Source: Anaerolineales bacterium
GTDB taxonomy: Bacteria; Chloroflexota; Anaerolineae; Anaerolineales; Villigracilaceae
DNA length: 40,652 nt
Reading direction: 5' to 3'
Assembly: GCA_022865905.1 (NCBI GenBank)
Contig: JALHUM010000134.1
Coordinates: forward strand, 1-40,652
Numbering within the stretch: position 1 is the stretch's first letter; each line of letters begins with the position of its first letter. The translations under genes and the position numbers were made by a program. Below, one piece after another: positions 16,252-24,758 of the stretch. Below the pieces are notes generated by a model that searched no databases, was not told the origin of the DNA, and saw nothing but the letters and a program-made list of their open reading frames with translations.

Positions 16252-17646
16252 CTACGACCACCGCCAACTTGTGCCATCCTTGTTATCCTCGATGCCCACA
16301 CCCAGCTCCTTGAGCCGGTCGCGGATCAAATCGGACATCGCCCAAATCTTCTGCTTGCGCATCTCGGTACGGATCTCCACCAGCAAATCCACGAACTTAT
16401 CCGCCTCGCCCGCGCCTTTCTTCTCGGCCAGGCGCAGACCGAGCACGCCGGTCAACGCGCGCAGGGTATCCTGGGCAGGTTTAAGCTCGGTGCCGGTCGC
16501 GCCGTTGTCGCGGGCGGTGTTGATGGTACGGACTAACTCAAAGAGGGCAGCCTGCGACCCGGCGGTGTTGAAATCGTCGTCCATGGCTTCGACGAAGGTC
16601 TGTTGGGCCGTCTCGGCCTGCTTGTCCAGCCAGAGGCGCGTTTCGGGGGGAGCGCCGCGGGCGTCCGTCAAAGCTGGTTTAAGGGCGGCATGCAAACGGT
16701 CCAGGCCGCGTTCCGCCTGTTCGATGATCCCCTCGCTGAAAGATAACGGGGCGCGGTACGAGCCGTTCAACACCATCATACGCAGGGCATCCGCCTCGTG
16801 CTTCGATAGAAGTTCTTCGATGGTCACCAGGTTGCCCAGCGACTTGGACATCTTCTCACCGGCCAGTTGAAGCATACCGTTGTGCAGCCAGTAACGGGCG
16901 AACTGTTTGCCGGTGTAGCTCTCGGATTGGGCGATCTCGTTCTCGTGGTGCGGGAAGATCAGGTCGTTGCCGCCGCCGTGGATGTCAATCTGCTCGCCGA
17001 GGATGTCCAGGTTCATGGCCGAGCACTCGATGTGCCAGCCGGGGCGGCCCTTGCCCCAGGGGCTATCCCAGGCCGGTTCGCCGGGTTTGGCAGCCTTCCA
17101 AAGGGCGAAATCCATCGGGTGTTCCTTCTGCTCGCCGACCTCGACACGCGAGCCAGCCTGCATATCATCCAGCCTGCGGCCGGAGAGTTTGCCGTATTCT
17201 TTGTCTTTGGTGACGCGGAAGTAGACATCCCCAGCCGCGGCGTAGGCGAAGCCCTTAGCGATCAGCCCCTGGATCATGGCCTGGATCTTGTCCATCGTCT
17301 GGGTGGCGCGCGGGTTGGCCGTCGCCGGCAGGATATTCAGGTCGGCGAGATGCCGCCGGAAATCCTGGATGTAGCCTTCGGCCAGTTGGAAGGGGTCCGC
17401 GCCCATCAGGTTGGCGCGGTTGATGATCTTATCGTCCACGTCGGTGTAATTCATAACGTGCCTGACCTGGTAGCCGCGATACTCGAAGTAGCGGCGGATG
17501 ACGTCGAAAACCAGAGCCGACATGGCATGCCCGACATGCGCGTCGCTATAGACCGTCGGGCCGCAGACGTACATTTTGACCACGCCTGGTTCGATGGTCT
17601 GGAATTCTTCTTTCTTGCGGGTGAGGGTATTGTAAACGCGCAACAT
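16252..17646 (-). CDS. cysS: cysteine--tRNA ligase
   Basis: The 464-residue class I synthetase charges tRNA-Cys. It has [18 protein letters not shown] with zinc-ligand Cys28 and the HIGH-equivalent HVGH (37-40), the second zinc region [25 protein letters not shown] and the KMSKS motif in [10 protein letters not shown], followed by the helical DALR-like anticodon region and the C-terminal domain. The ATG at 17646 has an AGGAG site; an upstream start at 17790 would add non-homologous residues across a repeat and a terminator. It lies downstream of the PIN/TRAM gene on the same strand, but a terminator separates them. In many bacteria yacL, ispD, ispF and cysS are neighbours; ispDF is absent here. 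Confidence 0.96.
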   Translation of the reverse strand: MLRVYNTLTRKKEEFQTIEPGVVKMYVCGPTVYSDAHVGHAMSALVFDVIRRYFEYRGYQVRHVMNYTDVDDKIINRANLMGADPFQLAEGYIQDFRRHLADLNILPATANPRATQTMDKIQAMIQGLIAKGFAYAAAGDVYFRVTKDKEYGKLSGRRLDDMQAGSRVEVGEQKEHPMDFALWKAAKPGEPAWDSPWGKGRPGWHIECSAMNLDILGEQIDIHGGGNDLIFPHHENEIAQSESYTGKQFARYWLHNGMLQLAGEKMSKSLGNLVTIEELLSKHEADALRMMVLNGSYRAPLSFSEGIIEQAERGLDRLHAALKPALTDARGAPPETRLWLDKQAETAQQTFVEAMDDDFNTAGSQAALFELVRTINTARDNGATGTELKPAQDTLRALTGVLGLRLAEKKGAGEADKFVDLLVEIRTEMRKQKIWAMSDLIRDRLKELGVGIEDNKDGTSWRWS

Positions 17647-17681
17647 AGGCAGGCTCCTGAAACAGTGTCTTTCTATTATAA

Positions 17682-17711
17682 CCACAGATGAACACAGATG
17701 AACACTGATTT
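17682..17711. repeat. short tandem repeat, ACAGATGAAC units
   Basis: A 10-bp unit repeats about two and a half times (CCACAGATGA, ACACAGATGA, ACACTGATTT) just upstream of cysS. Similar CACAGATGAA stretches are known dispersed repeats in other genomes. Confidence 0.6.
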
Positions 17712-17715
17712 GGGA

Positions 17716-17744
17716 TAAAAAGAGCGCGACCTGCGCCGCGCTCT
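17716..17744 (-). terminator. intrinsic terminator after the PIN/TRAM gene
   Basis: On the minus strand AGAGCGCG and CGCGCTCT pair over 8 bp around an 8-nt loop and run into TTTTTAT. It lies about 50 bp after the stop of the PIN/TRAM gene. Confidence 0.75.
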
Positions 17745-17759
17745 CACTGTTCGCTGATG

Positions 17760-17781
17760 ATGGTAGCCAGGTGGCTACCAT
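17760..17781. repeat. dispersed hairpin, ATGGTAGCC/GGCTACCAT
   Basis: A perfect 9-bp stem with AGGT loop lies just after the PIN/TRAM stop. The same stem sequence appears twice upstream of that gene (18900-18946), so the gene is bracketed by related hairpins. Confidence 0.7.
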
Positions 17782-17794
17782 AACTGACACCCGA

Positions 17795-18856
17795 TCACTT
17801 CTCTTTTTCTTCCGGGCGGGCGAAGATCATACGCCCGGCCGCCGTCTGCAAAACTTTAGTCACGGTGACATTAATCTCCCGGTTGAGGTACTTGTTGCCG
17901 TTTTCGATGACGACCATCGTGCCGTCTTCCATGTAGCCCACACCTTGCCCGGCCTCTTTGCCTTCCTGGATCACGTTTACGACCATGATCTCACCGGGCA
18001 AGACAACCGACTTGACCGAGTTGGCCAGCTCGTTGATGTTGAGGATTGGCACGCCTTGCAGCTCGGCGATGCGGTTCAGGTTGTAATCGTTGGTCAGGAT
18101 GGGACACTTCATCTGCCGCGCCAAGATAACCAGCTTATCGTCCACTTCGCGCACGCCTTCCACGTCAATGTCGCTGATGCGGACCACAACCGAGGTGGCC
18201 TTTTGCAGTTCAGAGAGCACTTCCATGCCGCGCCGTCCGCGCTGGCGGCGCAGGCTGTCGGGTGAATCAGCGATGTATTGCAGCTCGTTCAGCACGAAGC
18301 GCGGGATGAGTAGCGTGCCGGGCAGGAAGCCGGTCTTGGCGATGTCGGCCACACGCCCGTCAATGATGACGCTGGTATCCAGCAGGATGGTGCGGCTCGA
18401 TTGCGACCAGCTTGCGGCCGTCCCATTCTCACGGCGGGAAGTGACCGCGCCCAGGATGTTGGCGATGTCATTCCGGCGCATGACGAACAGGGCGACGCCA
18501 AAATAGCTGAAGATCAGTACGCCAATGAAAGGCAGGATTTGCCCGAAGGGCACAGGGAGCAGTGAAAACGGAAAGGCCAACAAGGCCGCGATCAGCAGCC
18601 CGGCGACCAGCCCGAACAGACCGGAGAACAACGTTTCTGCGGATTGTTTGCCCAGTATCGCGCGCAACAACCGCATCGGGCGCGTGGTCAGGTAAGGCGT
18701 CATGACCAGCCCGAATAACGCACCCACCAGGCCGATTGCAAGGATGTAGATTATCTGCTGTTCAGCGGTATCTTTTCCCAGCCAGCCTCCCCCGTACACT
18801 CCCAGCAACGCAAAGACAACCATCCCGATAAGACGGGCAATAAAATCAGCACTCAT
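17795..18856 (-). CDS. PIN/TRAM-domain membrane protein, YacL-like
   Basis: The 353-residue protein has four N-terminal hydrophobic segments (about 5-25, 35-53, 78-98, 105-126), a PIN nuclease-like domain beginning with [12 protein letters not shown] (Asp160) and containing [19 protein letters not shown] and [11 protein letters not shown], and a C-terminal TRAM domain (about 285-345). This is the usual layout and length of YacL. The PIN acidic residues are kept, suggesting RNA cleavage or binding at the membrane; the physiological role is not settled. AAAGGAG precedes the start. Confidence 0.9.
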   Translation of the reverse strand: MSADFIARLIGMVVFALLGVYGGGWLGKDTAEQQIIYILAIGLVGALFGLVMTPYLTTRPMRLLRAILGKQSAETLFSGLFGLVAGLLIAALLAFPFSLLPVPFGQILPFIGVLIFSYFGVALFVMRRNDIANILGAVTSRRENGTAASWSQSSRTILLDTSVIIDGRVADIAKTGFLPGTLLIPRFVLNELQYIADSPDSLRRQRGRRGMEVLSELQKATSVVVRISDIDVEGVREVDDKLVILARQMKCPILTNDYNLNRIAELQGVPILNINELANSVKSVVLPGEIMVVNVIQEGKEAGQGVGYMEDGTMVVIENGNKYLNREINVTVTKVLQTAAGRMIFARPEEKEK

Positions 18857-18899
18857 TTAATAACTCCTTTGAATAAATAAAGATGATTACAGTCTCATG

Positions 18900-18946
18900 A
18901 TGGTAGCCGATTGCGCTACCATGATGGTAGCCGATTACGCTACCAT
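18900..18946. repeat. two tandem 24-bp hairpin units
   Basis: The unit ATGGTAGC-CGATTGC-GCTACCAT occurs twice in a row with a 24-bp period (loop CGATTGC, then CGATTAC). Two copies are too few for an array of any known type. Confidence 0.75.
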
Positions 18947-18985
18947 GATAGCACGCCTGAGACGAGCCGTCAATTGCCTGTCTTT

Positions 18986-19303
18986 TTATCTTCTACGCCG
19001 CAGAATGTAGATGAATATTCCCAGCGAGATCGAAAAGGCGAGAATGGACAACCTGGCAAGCGCCAAAAGCCCCCTATACCCTGTGCTTTGGAAAGGTTCT
19101 GTCTGTCCGGTTATGGCGATACCATCCGGCGCCTGGCCGCGTGGATTGACCCCAATGCCCCCGGTCTGCGCGGTGAAAGGGATCACTTCCGCCTAGCATG
19201 TGGACAGGATCGCCGCTACGACGCCCAACGCGCTGACGCCCGCCTGCCTGCCCCGGAACGTGATCTCATTCACAGCCACAGCCCGGTCGCCGCTCACCGG
19301 CAT
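18986..19303 (-). pseudogene. remnant of a membrane-anchored protein, in-frame TAG
   Basis: On the minus strand a frame starting at an ATG at 19303 reads 36 codons to TAG (19195-19193) and then continues in the same frame to 18986. The end looks like a C-terminal membrane anchor: LARLSILAFSISLGIFIYIL followed by RRRR. The first part contains SALGVVAAILSTC. No family is recognised. The composition is that of the high-GC chromosome, not of the adjacent AT-rich island. It may be the eroded end of a secreted or surface protein. The rest of the 18947-19390 stretch shows nothing else convincing. Confidence 0.35.
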
Positions 19304-19393
19304 TGACAACGAGCCTCTCTGAGAGTGGTAAAACGGCTGCGGACGGATGGCTAAGGGTTAGACGGTCGACGAATTACTCTTGTAAAAAAACCA

Positions 19394-19464
19394 ATACGGT
19401 TGTAAGATAAGAAACTAATATATAGTTAAATAATATTCTATTACCGTATGATATATTATACGAT
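19394..19464 (+). promoter_or_regulatory. AT-rich control region with ATACGGT-type motifs upstream of the XRE gene
   Basis: ATACGGT occurs at 19394, its complement ACCGTAT at 19443, and a third variant ATACGATT at 19458. The second and third form an inverted repeat, CGTAT-N8-ATACG. This is a plausible operator set for the XRE protein encoded next. The base composition changes sharply to AT-rich at about 19370. Confidence 0.4.
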
Positions 19465-19503
19465 TAACGAATAATTGTCAAGGGTTTGAAAGGTCTAATA
19501 TCC

Positions 19504-19887
19504 ATGCTTTCAAGCATTTTAGATAGTTTTTATAAAGGGGATGTCCCGAATAAATTTACTGTTAGCATGGGGGAACTTATTCGGCAAGCTAGAGTAGAAG
19601 CGAAGATGAGTCAAGCCAATCTTGCCGAAAAAGCCTATTTTAGGCAAGCAGCAATTTCGCAAGTTGAAACTGGTAAAAGGGAAGTAAGCTCCAGTGAACT
19701 TGTTTATTTGAGCTATGCTTTAAATAAACCAATAACATATTTCTTTCCAAAAGAAATTGTTCGTCAAATAGACTCAGAAAAATTAACAGTCCTTGAACAA
19801 GAACTTCTTGTACAAGTACGACGATTAGATACCGATGATTTACGAAGGCTAATTGCTCAAGCTAGAGCTTTATCTGAAATGAAATAA
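19504..19887 (+). CDS. XRE-family helix-turn-helix regulator
   Basis: The 127-residue protein has an HTH_3 domain at about 18-75: MGELIRQARVEAKMSQANLA, then EKAYFRQAAISQVETGKREV and SELVYLSYALNKPITYFFP, which is typical of Cro/CI-type regulators. The C-terminus is a helical extension (VLEQELLVQVRRLDTDDLRR) that may dimerise. The ATG at 19504 is preferred, with GAAAGG about 10 nt upstream; a TTG at 19486 is possible. It opens the AT-rich island and is followed 65 bp later by a membrane protein on the same strand. It probably regulates the island through the ATACGGT motifs upstream. Confidence 0.85.
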   Translation: MLSSILDSFYKGDVPNKFTVSMGELIRQARVEAKMSQANLAEKAYFRQAAISQVETGKREVSSSELVYLSYALNKPITYFFPKEIVRQIDSEKLTVLEQELLVQVRRLDTDDLRRLIAQARALSEMK

Positions 19888-19952
19888 AGGTAATTCTGGA
19901 GAAACGACAAAAGAAAAATAATGATTTTGTCGAATAGTCTGGAGAAGAAAGA

Positions 19953-20666
19953 ATGAAAAAAACTTTCTTGAAGACTTTGTTGATTTCCATCGCTGCAATC
20001 ACGCTTATCGCTTTTTATTCATATTTTCACTCTATCGTTTCTAACGTTGCTTTTATAGTTACTCTTGACCAGATTCTCTCTACCATAATCAGCGAATTAT
20101 GGAAATTTATTTCAACCCCTACTATATTTATTGCTTCATTGGTAATTATCATTCTTTGGCTATTTAGAAAAAATATATCAGCTATTTTTCCAGCGATAAA
20201 GCAAATCAAAGCCGGTTCGTTTTCAGCCACAATCGATTATTCCGATATCTCTAAGAGTGTCTCAGAATCCCAAACTTCTTCAGATGTTCAAAACAAAATT
20301 GAACTCACTGATGAATTCTTAGATGTAATTACTCGTCAATTTGGGGAAAAAACATGGAATTTCCTTTTGGATATTGATGACAAAATACTCACTTTAGATG
20401 ACCATGTAGCGAGATATAAAAAAATAGCGTATTTATTTGAAGACGAAGACTCTATGAATGAATTTGAAAAAGCTTTTGGTATAGATTCCCTAAGAATATT
20501 TTATTATGGGGTATTCAAAATGAATGGAGCTGCCTTTAGGAATTTATTATTTGACGTGAAAATAAGCGAAAATCTAATGTCAGGAAGTTATACTCTCAAA
20601 CCTAAATTCCGTCATAAATTAGAAGCAAGATTGAAAGAAATAGAACAAGAGAAAACTTCTAAATAA
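19953..20666 (+). CDS. membrane protein of unknown function, two N-terminal helices
   Basis: The 237-residue protein is not recognised. Two hydrophobic segments (about 8-24 and 49-68) are followed by a basic stretch and a roughly 165-residue cytosolic part rich in acidic and aromatic residues (LTDEFLDVITRQFGEKTWNF, YLFEDEDSMNEFEKAFG), ending in a charged helix. The layout, a membrane anchor with a soluble sensor or effector part, is common among accessory and defence proteins but proves nothing. A GGAGAAGAAAG ribosome site precedes the ATG. It has low GC like its neighbours and is probably cotranscribed with the XRE gene. A tRNA-like fragment lies 33 bp after its stop. Confidence 0.7.
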   Translation: MKKTFLKTLLISIAAITLIAFYSYFHSIVSNVAFIVTLDQILSTIISELWKFISTPTIFIASLVIIILWLFRKNISAIFPAIKQIKAGSFSATIDYSDISKSVSESQTSSDVQNKIELTDEFLDVITRQFGEKTWNFLLDIDDKILTLDDHVARYKKIAYLFEDEDSMNEFEKAFGIDSLRIFYYGVFKMNGAAFRNLLFDVKISENLMSGSYTLKPKFRHKLEARLKEIEQEKTSK

Positions 20667-20699
20667 TTCAACTCTATGCCGAACAGGAATAGAGCCTGA

Positions 20700-20736
20700 A
20701 TACGCTTGGTCGCTGGTTCGATTCCAGCCGTGCCCA
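20700..20736 (+). other. 3' fragment of a tRNA gene (T-arm and acceptor strand)
   Basis: A perfect 5-bp T-stem (GCTGG/CCAGC, 20712-20728) closes the canonical loop TTCGATT, and is followed by seven acceptor-strand bases (CGTGCCC) and an A in the discriminator position. No matching 5' half (GGGCACG) is found upstream, so this is a remnant, as left by elements that integrate into tRNA 3' ends. Confidence 0.6.
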
Positions 20737-20886
20737 TATTTGAAGCACCAACTAATGTGCTAGTTATTAAATATTGGTAAATTAATAATATTATCTCTTA
20801 TAAAAAACCGTATTCCCATGTTTAGAATATCTTTTTGGGTGCATAAAAAATCCAATAATTTGTATCAATAATCTCGGGAGGAAATT

Positions 20887-22821
20887 ATGAAGGATCAACC
20901 ACTAATCAGTTTGGCGATTATCAATATTGAATGGAATCAGCACCACAGAGATTATGTCGACAATTTTGTACCATTCATCTCAGTGTGTTTATCAGAGATG
21001 AAAGCAAGTGTCGTTAGCCTTAAGGATGTTCAAGAGTCTGTAAACAAGAGATTTTGTATCCATATTCCTCTTGAAGCTTTACGTACAATTATGGGCAGAG
21101 TCTATTTGAAGGGATATATCGATTCCAAAGCGGGAGTTTATACAATCAGACATGATAAATTGGCGGAATTCGATTTCAATAAGCTCGAACAAGATGCACT
21201 TCGGCAGCACAACTCTCTCATTGGACTATTCCGTCAGTATATTCTTGCACGCATTAACGAAGATTGGAGCGAAGAGATAGCTGAAAAGGCAATTCTAGGT
21301 TTCATACGAAAGGGTTCCCTGCCCATATTGCAAGCCGCAATCGATGGACAACCAATTCAAACAACAGATGATACAACACAGGGGACATATTATTTGACTA
21401 GTACATTTATTAAGCATCTTTATGATGAAGATCCTCTCGGCTTTGGTTGTTTTGAAACCTTTGTTAAGGGCTATATGCTGACAAGTGTGTTGTATCTCCC
21501 GCAAATCACTCAGGAACAATTGAGCAAGAATCTCCGAGATGTAGAAATTTACTTTGATACACCATTCATAATTCACGCCCTCGGAATAACCACTTCTATT
21601 TATCGGGATGCATATCAAGAATTGTTCTTGCTTTTATACCGGATGAAGGCGAAATTGCGGATTTTTACGCACACTCGCGACGAGATAAGAAATGTCCTAC
21701 ATAATCTTGCTGACAACTTTGAAAAAGGAACACTACTCCCAACGGCACGAGATGCTGAAACATTTACCTATTTCACTTCACAAAGATTGCAGCCAGACGA
21801 CATCCGAAGAAAAGCTGAATTATTAGACTCAGATTTGAAGGCAATGCGTATTGATGTAACACCAACACCGAGTCTTAAAGAAAAATATACATTGAATGAA
21901 GAGAGGTTTCGAGAAATGCTAGATAAGGGTGTTGGATATCGGTTTGAGGCGACGCGTGACAGAGACATTCATTCAATTACAGCTATAAATCAGATTCGCG
22001 ATGGTATTCGAGAAAGAAAAATTGAGCGTTCAAAAGCAATCCTAGTAACAAACAATGATCCACTTGCTAGAGTCAGTAAGATTTACTTCCAAGAGTATGA
22101 GGGATATAACGATAATTATGTTCCTCATTGTTTTCCAGCACATTTATTTACGACTTTAATTTGGCTAAAAGACCCACTAAAGGCGCCCGACCTTCCGCGC
22201 AAACTGATTCAGTCTGCTTGTTTTGCTGCTCTAAATCCAAGCGAGGAATTATGGCGGCAATATATTAACGAAGCCGACCGATTGCGCAAGCAGGGAACTA
22301 TTACTGAAGAAGCTTACTCTATTGCCGTTCACAGTAACGCTGCTCGCAAAGTACTCATGGAGATTACAACAGGAGATTTTGCTGCATTCTCTCATGGTAC
22401 ATTTGAACAAGTCTTAGAATATGCTATCGAATACTATAACTCCGATCTCAAGGCTCAGGTTAATGATCAGTCTTCAAAACTCTCGATTTACCAAGGAAGA
22501 GACCAACGAATTGCTAATGCCAGCGGTCTACTAGCAAAAGGACTTCTAAAGTTCATAGTAATTGGTTCAGAGATAACAGTGGCATTTTTGAATATAAAAC
22601 AGTTACTTCAGGATACGAATCGTTCTTGGCTAGATTATTTGGGTGTGTTTGCCATATCGGTAATATTGATCTACACAATCATTGATTTTATTTTTGCACT
22701 AAAAGTAGAAAAACTATTTATTGATTTTGAGTTGTGGGTATCTGCCAATGCATTAAGGTTTCTAACACCTAAGGAAATTCTAGATAAGCATGTAACTAGA
22801 CCGAAAAAAGCAACACCTTAA
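20887..22821 (+). CDS. winged-helix/PIN-like/membrane-anchored protein, possible defence nuclease
   Basis: The 644-residue protein is not a family I can name. Residues 25-90 look like a winged helix (SLKDVQESVNKRFCIHIPLEALRTIMGRV, then YLKGYIDSKAGVYTI). The middle has a PIN-like acidic set: VEIYFDTPFII (Asp224), THTRDEIRNVL (Glu266), ATRDRDIHSI (Asp358/360) and AILVTNNDPLARVS (Asn390, Asp391), in the right order and spacing. The C-terminus has two hydrophobic helices (about 553-573 and 593-614) and a short cytosolic tail. This suggests a membrane-tethered RNA- or DNA-cleaving protein with a nucleic-acid-binding front end. The ribosome site is GGGAGG. It is AT-rich, stands alone on the plus strand, and lies between two tRNA 3' fragments. 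Confidence 0.75.
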   Translation: MKDQPLISLAIINIEWNQHHRDYVDNFVPFISVCLSEMKASVVSLKDVQESVNKRFCIHIPLEALRTIMGRVYLKGYIDSKAGVYTIRHDKLAEFDFNKLEQDALRQHNSLIGLFRQYILARINEDWSEEIAEKAILGFIRKGSLPILQAAIDGQPIQTTDDTTQGTYYLTSTFIKHLYDEDPLGFGCFETFVKGYMLTSVLYLPQITQEQLSKNLRDVEIYFDTPFIIHALGITTSIYRDAYQELFLLLYRMKAKLRIFTHTRDEIRNVLHNLADNFEKGTLLPTARDAETFTYFTSQRLQPDDIRRKAELLDSDLKAMRIDVTPTPSLKEKYTLNEERFREMLDKGVGYRFEATRDRDIHSITAINQIRDGIRERKIERSKAILVTNNDPLARVSKIYFQEYEGYNDNYVPHCFPAHLFTTLIWLKDPLKAPDLPRKLIQSACFAALNPSEELWRQYINEADRLRKQGTITEEAYSIAVHSNAARKVLMEITTGDFAAFSHGTFEQVLEYAIEYYNSDLKAQVNDQSSKLSIYQGRDQRIANASGLLAKGLLKFIVIGSEITVAFLNIKQLLQDTNRSWLDYLGVFAISVILIYTIIDFIFALKVEKLFIDFELWVSANALRFLTPKEILDKHVTRPKKATP

Positions 22822-22880
22822 GTATCTCGAAATGAGATATGGATAATGGGCTGCTGGCATAAGAAAAATGTATGTGAATA

Positions 22881-22931
22881 GGACTAGGACCTCTAACCGC
22901 TAGGTTCGAGGTTCAAGTCCTCGGAGAGGAG
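22881..22931 (+). other. 3' fragment of a second tRNA gene
   Basis: A perfect T-stem (CGAGG/CCTCG, 22907-22923) with the canonical loop TTCAAGT is followed by GAGAGGA and G, which is the acceptor strand and discriminator seen in tRNA-Asn-like genes. Upstream, ACCTCTAA resembles an anticodon loop, but the stem does not pair and no TCCTCTC 5' strand exists. It marks the right edge of the AT-rich island. Confidence 0.55.
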
Positions 22932-23056
22932 CTGTGGATAGAGCCAGAGCCAGAAACTGGGGCATTGTTCGAGCAGGTCAAAGCAGGGAGGATATGCAAG
23001 AAAACCTGATCCACGGAGTTTACAATGGAGACGAAGGGGAAAAGAAAGAAATCCAG

Positions 23057-23062
23057 TATAAT
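23057..23062 (+). promoter_or_regulatory. -10 box of the flippase-like gene, apparent leaderless start
   Basis: TATAAT ends 8 nt before the ATG at 23071 and there is no Shine-Dalgarno site. The transcript would start at or next to the ATG. No good -35 box is visible. Confidence 0.55.
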
Positions 23063-23070
23063 CTCGAATT

Positions 23071-24081
23071 ATGCGCAAAACCTTCCTCGTGATCGTCTTG
23101 ATCCTTGTCGTTGTTTTGATCATTTTCAGTTTCTCGGAATTGGAGACTATCCTAAAAACGATCGAACACAGCGATTGGCGTTTCCTTGGGCTGGGTTTGA
23201 TCATCGAAACTGTCTGGTTATTTAACCTGGCAACCACCTTCCGGGCGCTGTACCGCCTGGTGGGCCTGGAGGAGGACAGCCGGCATTTGATGCTGGTCGC
23301 AGCCGCAGCCAATTTTATCAATGTGGTTGCCCCGAGCGCGGGTTTTGGCGGGATAGCCGTTTTTATAGATGACGCCAAACAGCGCAATCACGCCTCGGGC
23401 CGGGTGACAGTGGTCGGCGCGCTGTTCGTGTTGTTCGACTACATCGCCTTTCTGTGCATTTTGGCTTTGGGCTGGGTCGTCCTGATCCGTCGCAACAACC
23501 TCAACGCGGGCGAGATCACCGCTTCGATCATCTTGCTGTGCCTGGCCGTGGCATTTGCGGTCATGCTGTATTTGGGCTATCGGTCAGCCGCAGAACTAAG
23601 CAAAGCTCTGGCATGGATGGCGCGCGCGCTCAACCGGGTGCTGCGTCCCTTCCTTCACCGTGATTACCTCAGCGTCGAACGCGCCTACACTTTCGCGGAT
23701 GAAATCGCGGAAGGTCTTTCTGCCATCCGGGGGAAACGGAAAGAGCTGCTCTGGCCGTTCCTGTTTGCGCTCAACAACAAAGTTCTGTTGATCTGCGTCC
23801 TGGCGCTGACCTTTCTGGCCTTCCAGACGCCTTTCACGGTCGGGACTTTGGTTGGGGGGTTCAGCATCGGCTATCTGTTCCTGATCGTCTCGCCGACGCC
23901 GGCTGGCCTTGGTTTCGTCGAGGGGGCATTGACGCTTGCGCTGAATTCACTGCGTGTGCAATTGGGGACAGCCGGCGTGATCACACTGATCTACCGCGCC
24001 ATCACTTTCTGGTACCCGCTTGGGATAGGTGCGCTGGCGCTGCGGGCGTTGCAGAAGAAGCCGAAGGAGGGCGACCGGTAG
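23071..24081 (+). CDS. flippase-like/lysylphosphatidylglycerol synthase TM-region protein (UPF0104 type)
   Basis: The 336-residue integral membrane protein has about eight hydrophobic segments and the hallmarks of the LPG_synthase_TM family (PF03706): FRALYRLVGL, FINVVAPSAGFGGIAVFIDD, FVLFDYIAFL, and near the end LFLIVSPTPAGLGFVEGAL and IYRAITFWYPLGIGAL. Members move or modify lipid-linked substrates, such as AglD in archaea; many stand-alone bacterial copies are uncharacterised. The N-terminus is a hydrophobic helix starting with MRKTF. It is the first high-GC gene after the island and is monocistronic. Confidence 0.88.
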   Translation: MRKTFLVIVLILVVVLIIFSFSELETILKTIEHSDWRFLGLGLIIETVWLFNLATTFRALYRLVGLEEDSRHLMLVAAAANFINVVAPSAGFGGIAVFIDDAKQRNHASGRVTVVGALFVLFDYIAFLCILALGWVVLIRRNNLNAGEITASIILLCLAVAFAVMLYLGYRSAAELSKALAWMARALNRVLRPFLHRDYLSVERAYTFADEIAEGLSAIRGKRKELLWPFLFALNNKVLLICVLALTFLAFQTPFTVGTLVGGFSIGYLFLIVSPTPAGLGFVEGALTLALNSLRVQLGTAGVITLIYRAITFWYPLGIGALALRALQKKPKEGDR

Positions 24082-24158
24082 GCAGTTGGAGGCTGGAGTT
24101 GTGCATCTGCCCTGCGTCTGTACCCCATCTGTGATACAGTGTAGGGGAGGAGATCCCT

Positions 24159-24419
24159 ATGGCTAAGGCAGCAATGATCCGGGCACGAATCGAACCGGAA
24201 CTCAAGACAGCTGTCGAGAATATATTCCAGGAGTTAGGATTGTCCATCACTGAGGCGATCACGCTGTTCTACCGGCAATTCAGGCTGAACAGAGGGCTGC
24301 CATTCGAGGTCAGAATCCCGAATGAAACCACTGCCAGGACTTTTCAAGATTCCGATGCCGGACGAAATGTAATCCGTACGGAAAACGCTGAGGAAATGTT
24401 CGAGAAACTGGGGGGTTGA
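24159..24419 (+). CDS. RelB/DinJ-family antitoxin, no toxin partner seen
   Basis: The 86-residue protein has the RelB/DinJ ribbon-helix-helix: AMIRARIEPELKTAVENIFQELGLSITEAITLFYRQF, then NRGLPFEVRIPNETTARTF and an acidic C-terminus. A strong GGGGAGGAG site precedes the ATG. Normally a RelE/YafQ toxin follows within a few bases, but a terminator hairpin starts 39 bp downstream and no toxin frame exists between. It is an orphan antitoxin, either a remnant or a repressor or neutraliser acting in trans. Confidence 0.85.
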   Translation: MAKAAMIRARIEPELKTAVENIFQELGLSITEAITLFYRQFRLNRGLPFEVRIPNETTARTFQDSDAGRNVIRTENAEEMFEKLGG

Positions 24420-24458
24420 TGCGTACGCCAGGTTACACTGATCTGTTTGATTAATTTC

Positions 24459-24491
24459 ACCGACCGAGAGCCTGCGCCCTCGGTCGGTTTA
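24459..24491 (+). terminator. intrinsic terminator of the relB-like gene (copy 1 of a duplicated hairpin)
   Basis: A perfect 10-bp stem (ACCGACCGAG/CTCGGTCGGT) with a 10-nt loop AGCCTGCGCC is followed by TTTATTCTTT. The same stem and loop recur exactly at 24926-24957. Confidence 0.75.
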
Positions 24492-24512
24492 TTCTTTCCT
24501 TCGCCCAGCGAA

Positions 24513-24758
24513 CTAAACCCGTAACAGTGTGCTTACGGCAACATCTTCATCCACTTCTTCCCAGTGAATGCCTACACCGCGTGCAATGAAACGCCAGCGA
24601 TTGCGCTGTTCATGCGTGGCATTGCGCAGGCGGGGAAACCACTCCAGCGGCACAGATACTTCGCGCCCGTCAGAGAGACTCACGTGCATAGAATCTTCCG
24701 AAAATCGGATATTGACTGCCAGAACAGCAGTCGGGCTACTAACGTTTAAGGTGGTCAT
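24513..24758 (-). CDS. DUF2442 protein
   Basis: The 81-residue protein matches the DUF2442 pattern: VRFSEDSMHVSLSDGR-like strands (here NIRFSEDSMHVSLSDGREVS), VPLEWFPRLRNATHEQRNRW and GVGIHWEEVDEDVAVSTLL. DUF2442 proteins commonly pair with DUF4160 proteins, as here, where the ATG overlaps the DUF4160 stop (ATGA). The pair is suspected to be a toxin-antitoxin-like module; its biochemical role is not established to my knowledge. Confidence 0.85.
   Translation of the reverse strand: MTTLNVSSPTAVLAVNIRFSEDSMHVSLSDGREVSVPLEWFPRLRNATHEQRNRWRFIARGVGIHWEEVDEDVAVSTLLRV

Noticed and set aside
18900-18946. Start of a CRISPR array
   Set aside because: There are only two adjacent units, without spacers of constant length, and each unit is itself a hairpin.
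22881-22931. Anticodon-like CTA in ACCTCTAAC, suggesting a suppressor or pyrrolysine-type tRNA that would read in-frame stops
   Set aside because: The anticodon stem does not pair, there is no 5' half, and the interrupted genes here have TAA rather than TAG (apart from a doubtful remnant). The sequence is a tRNA 3' fragment only.
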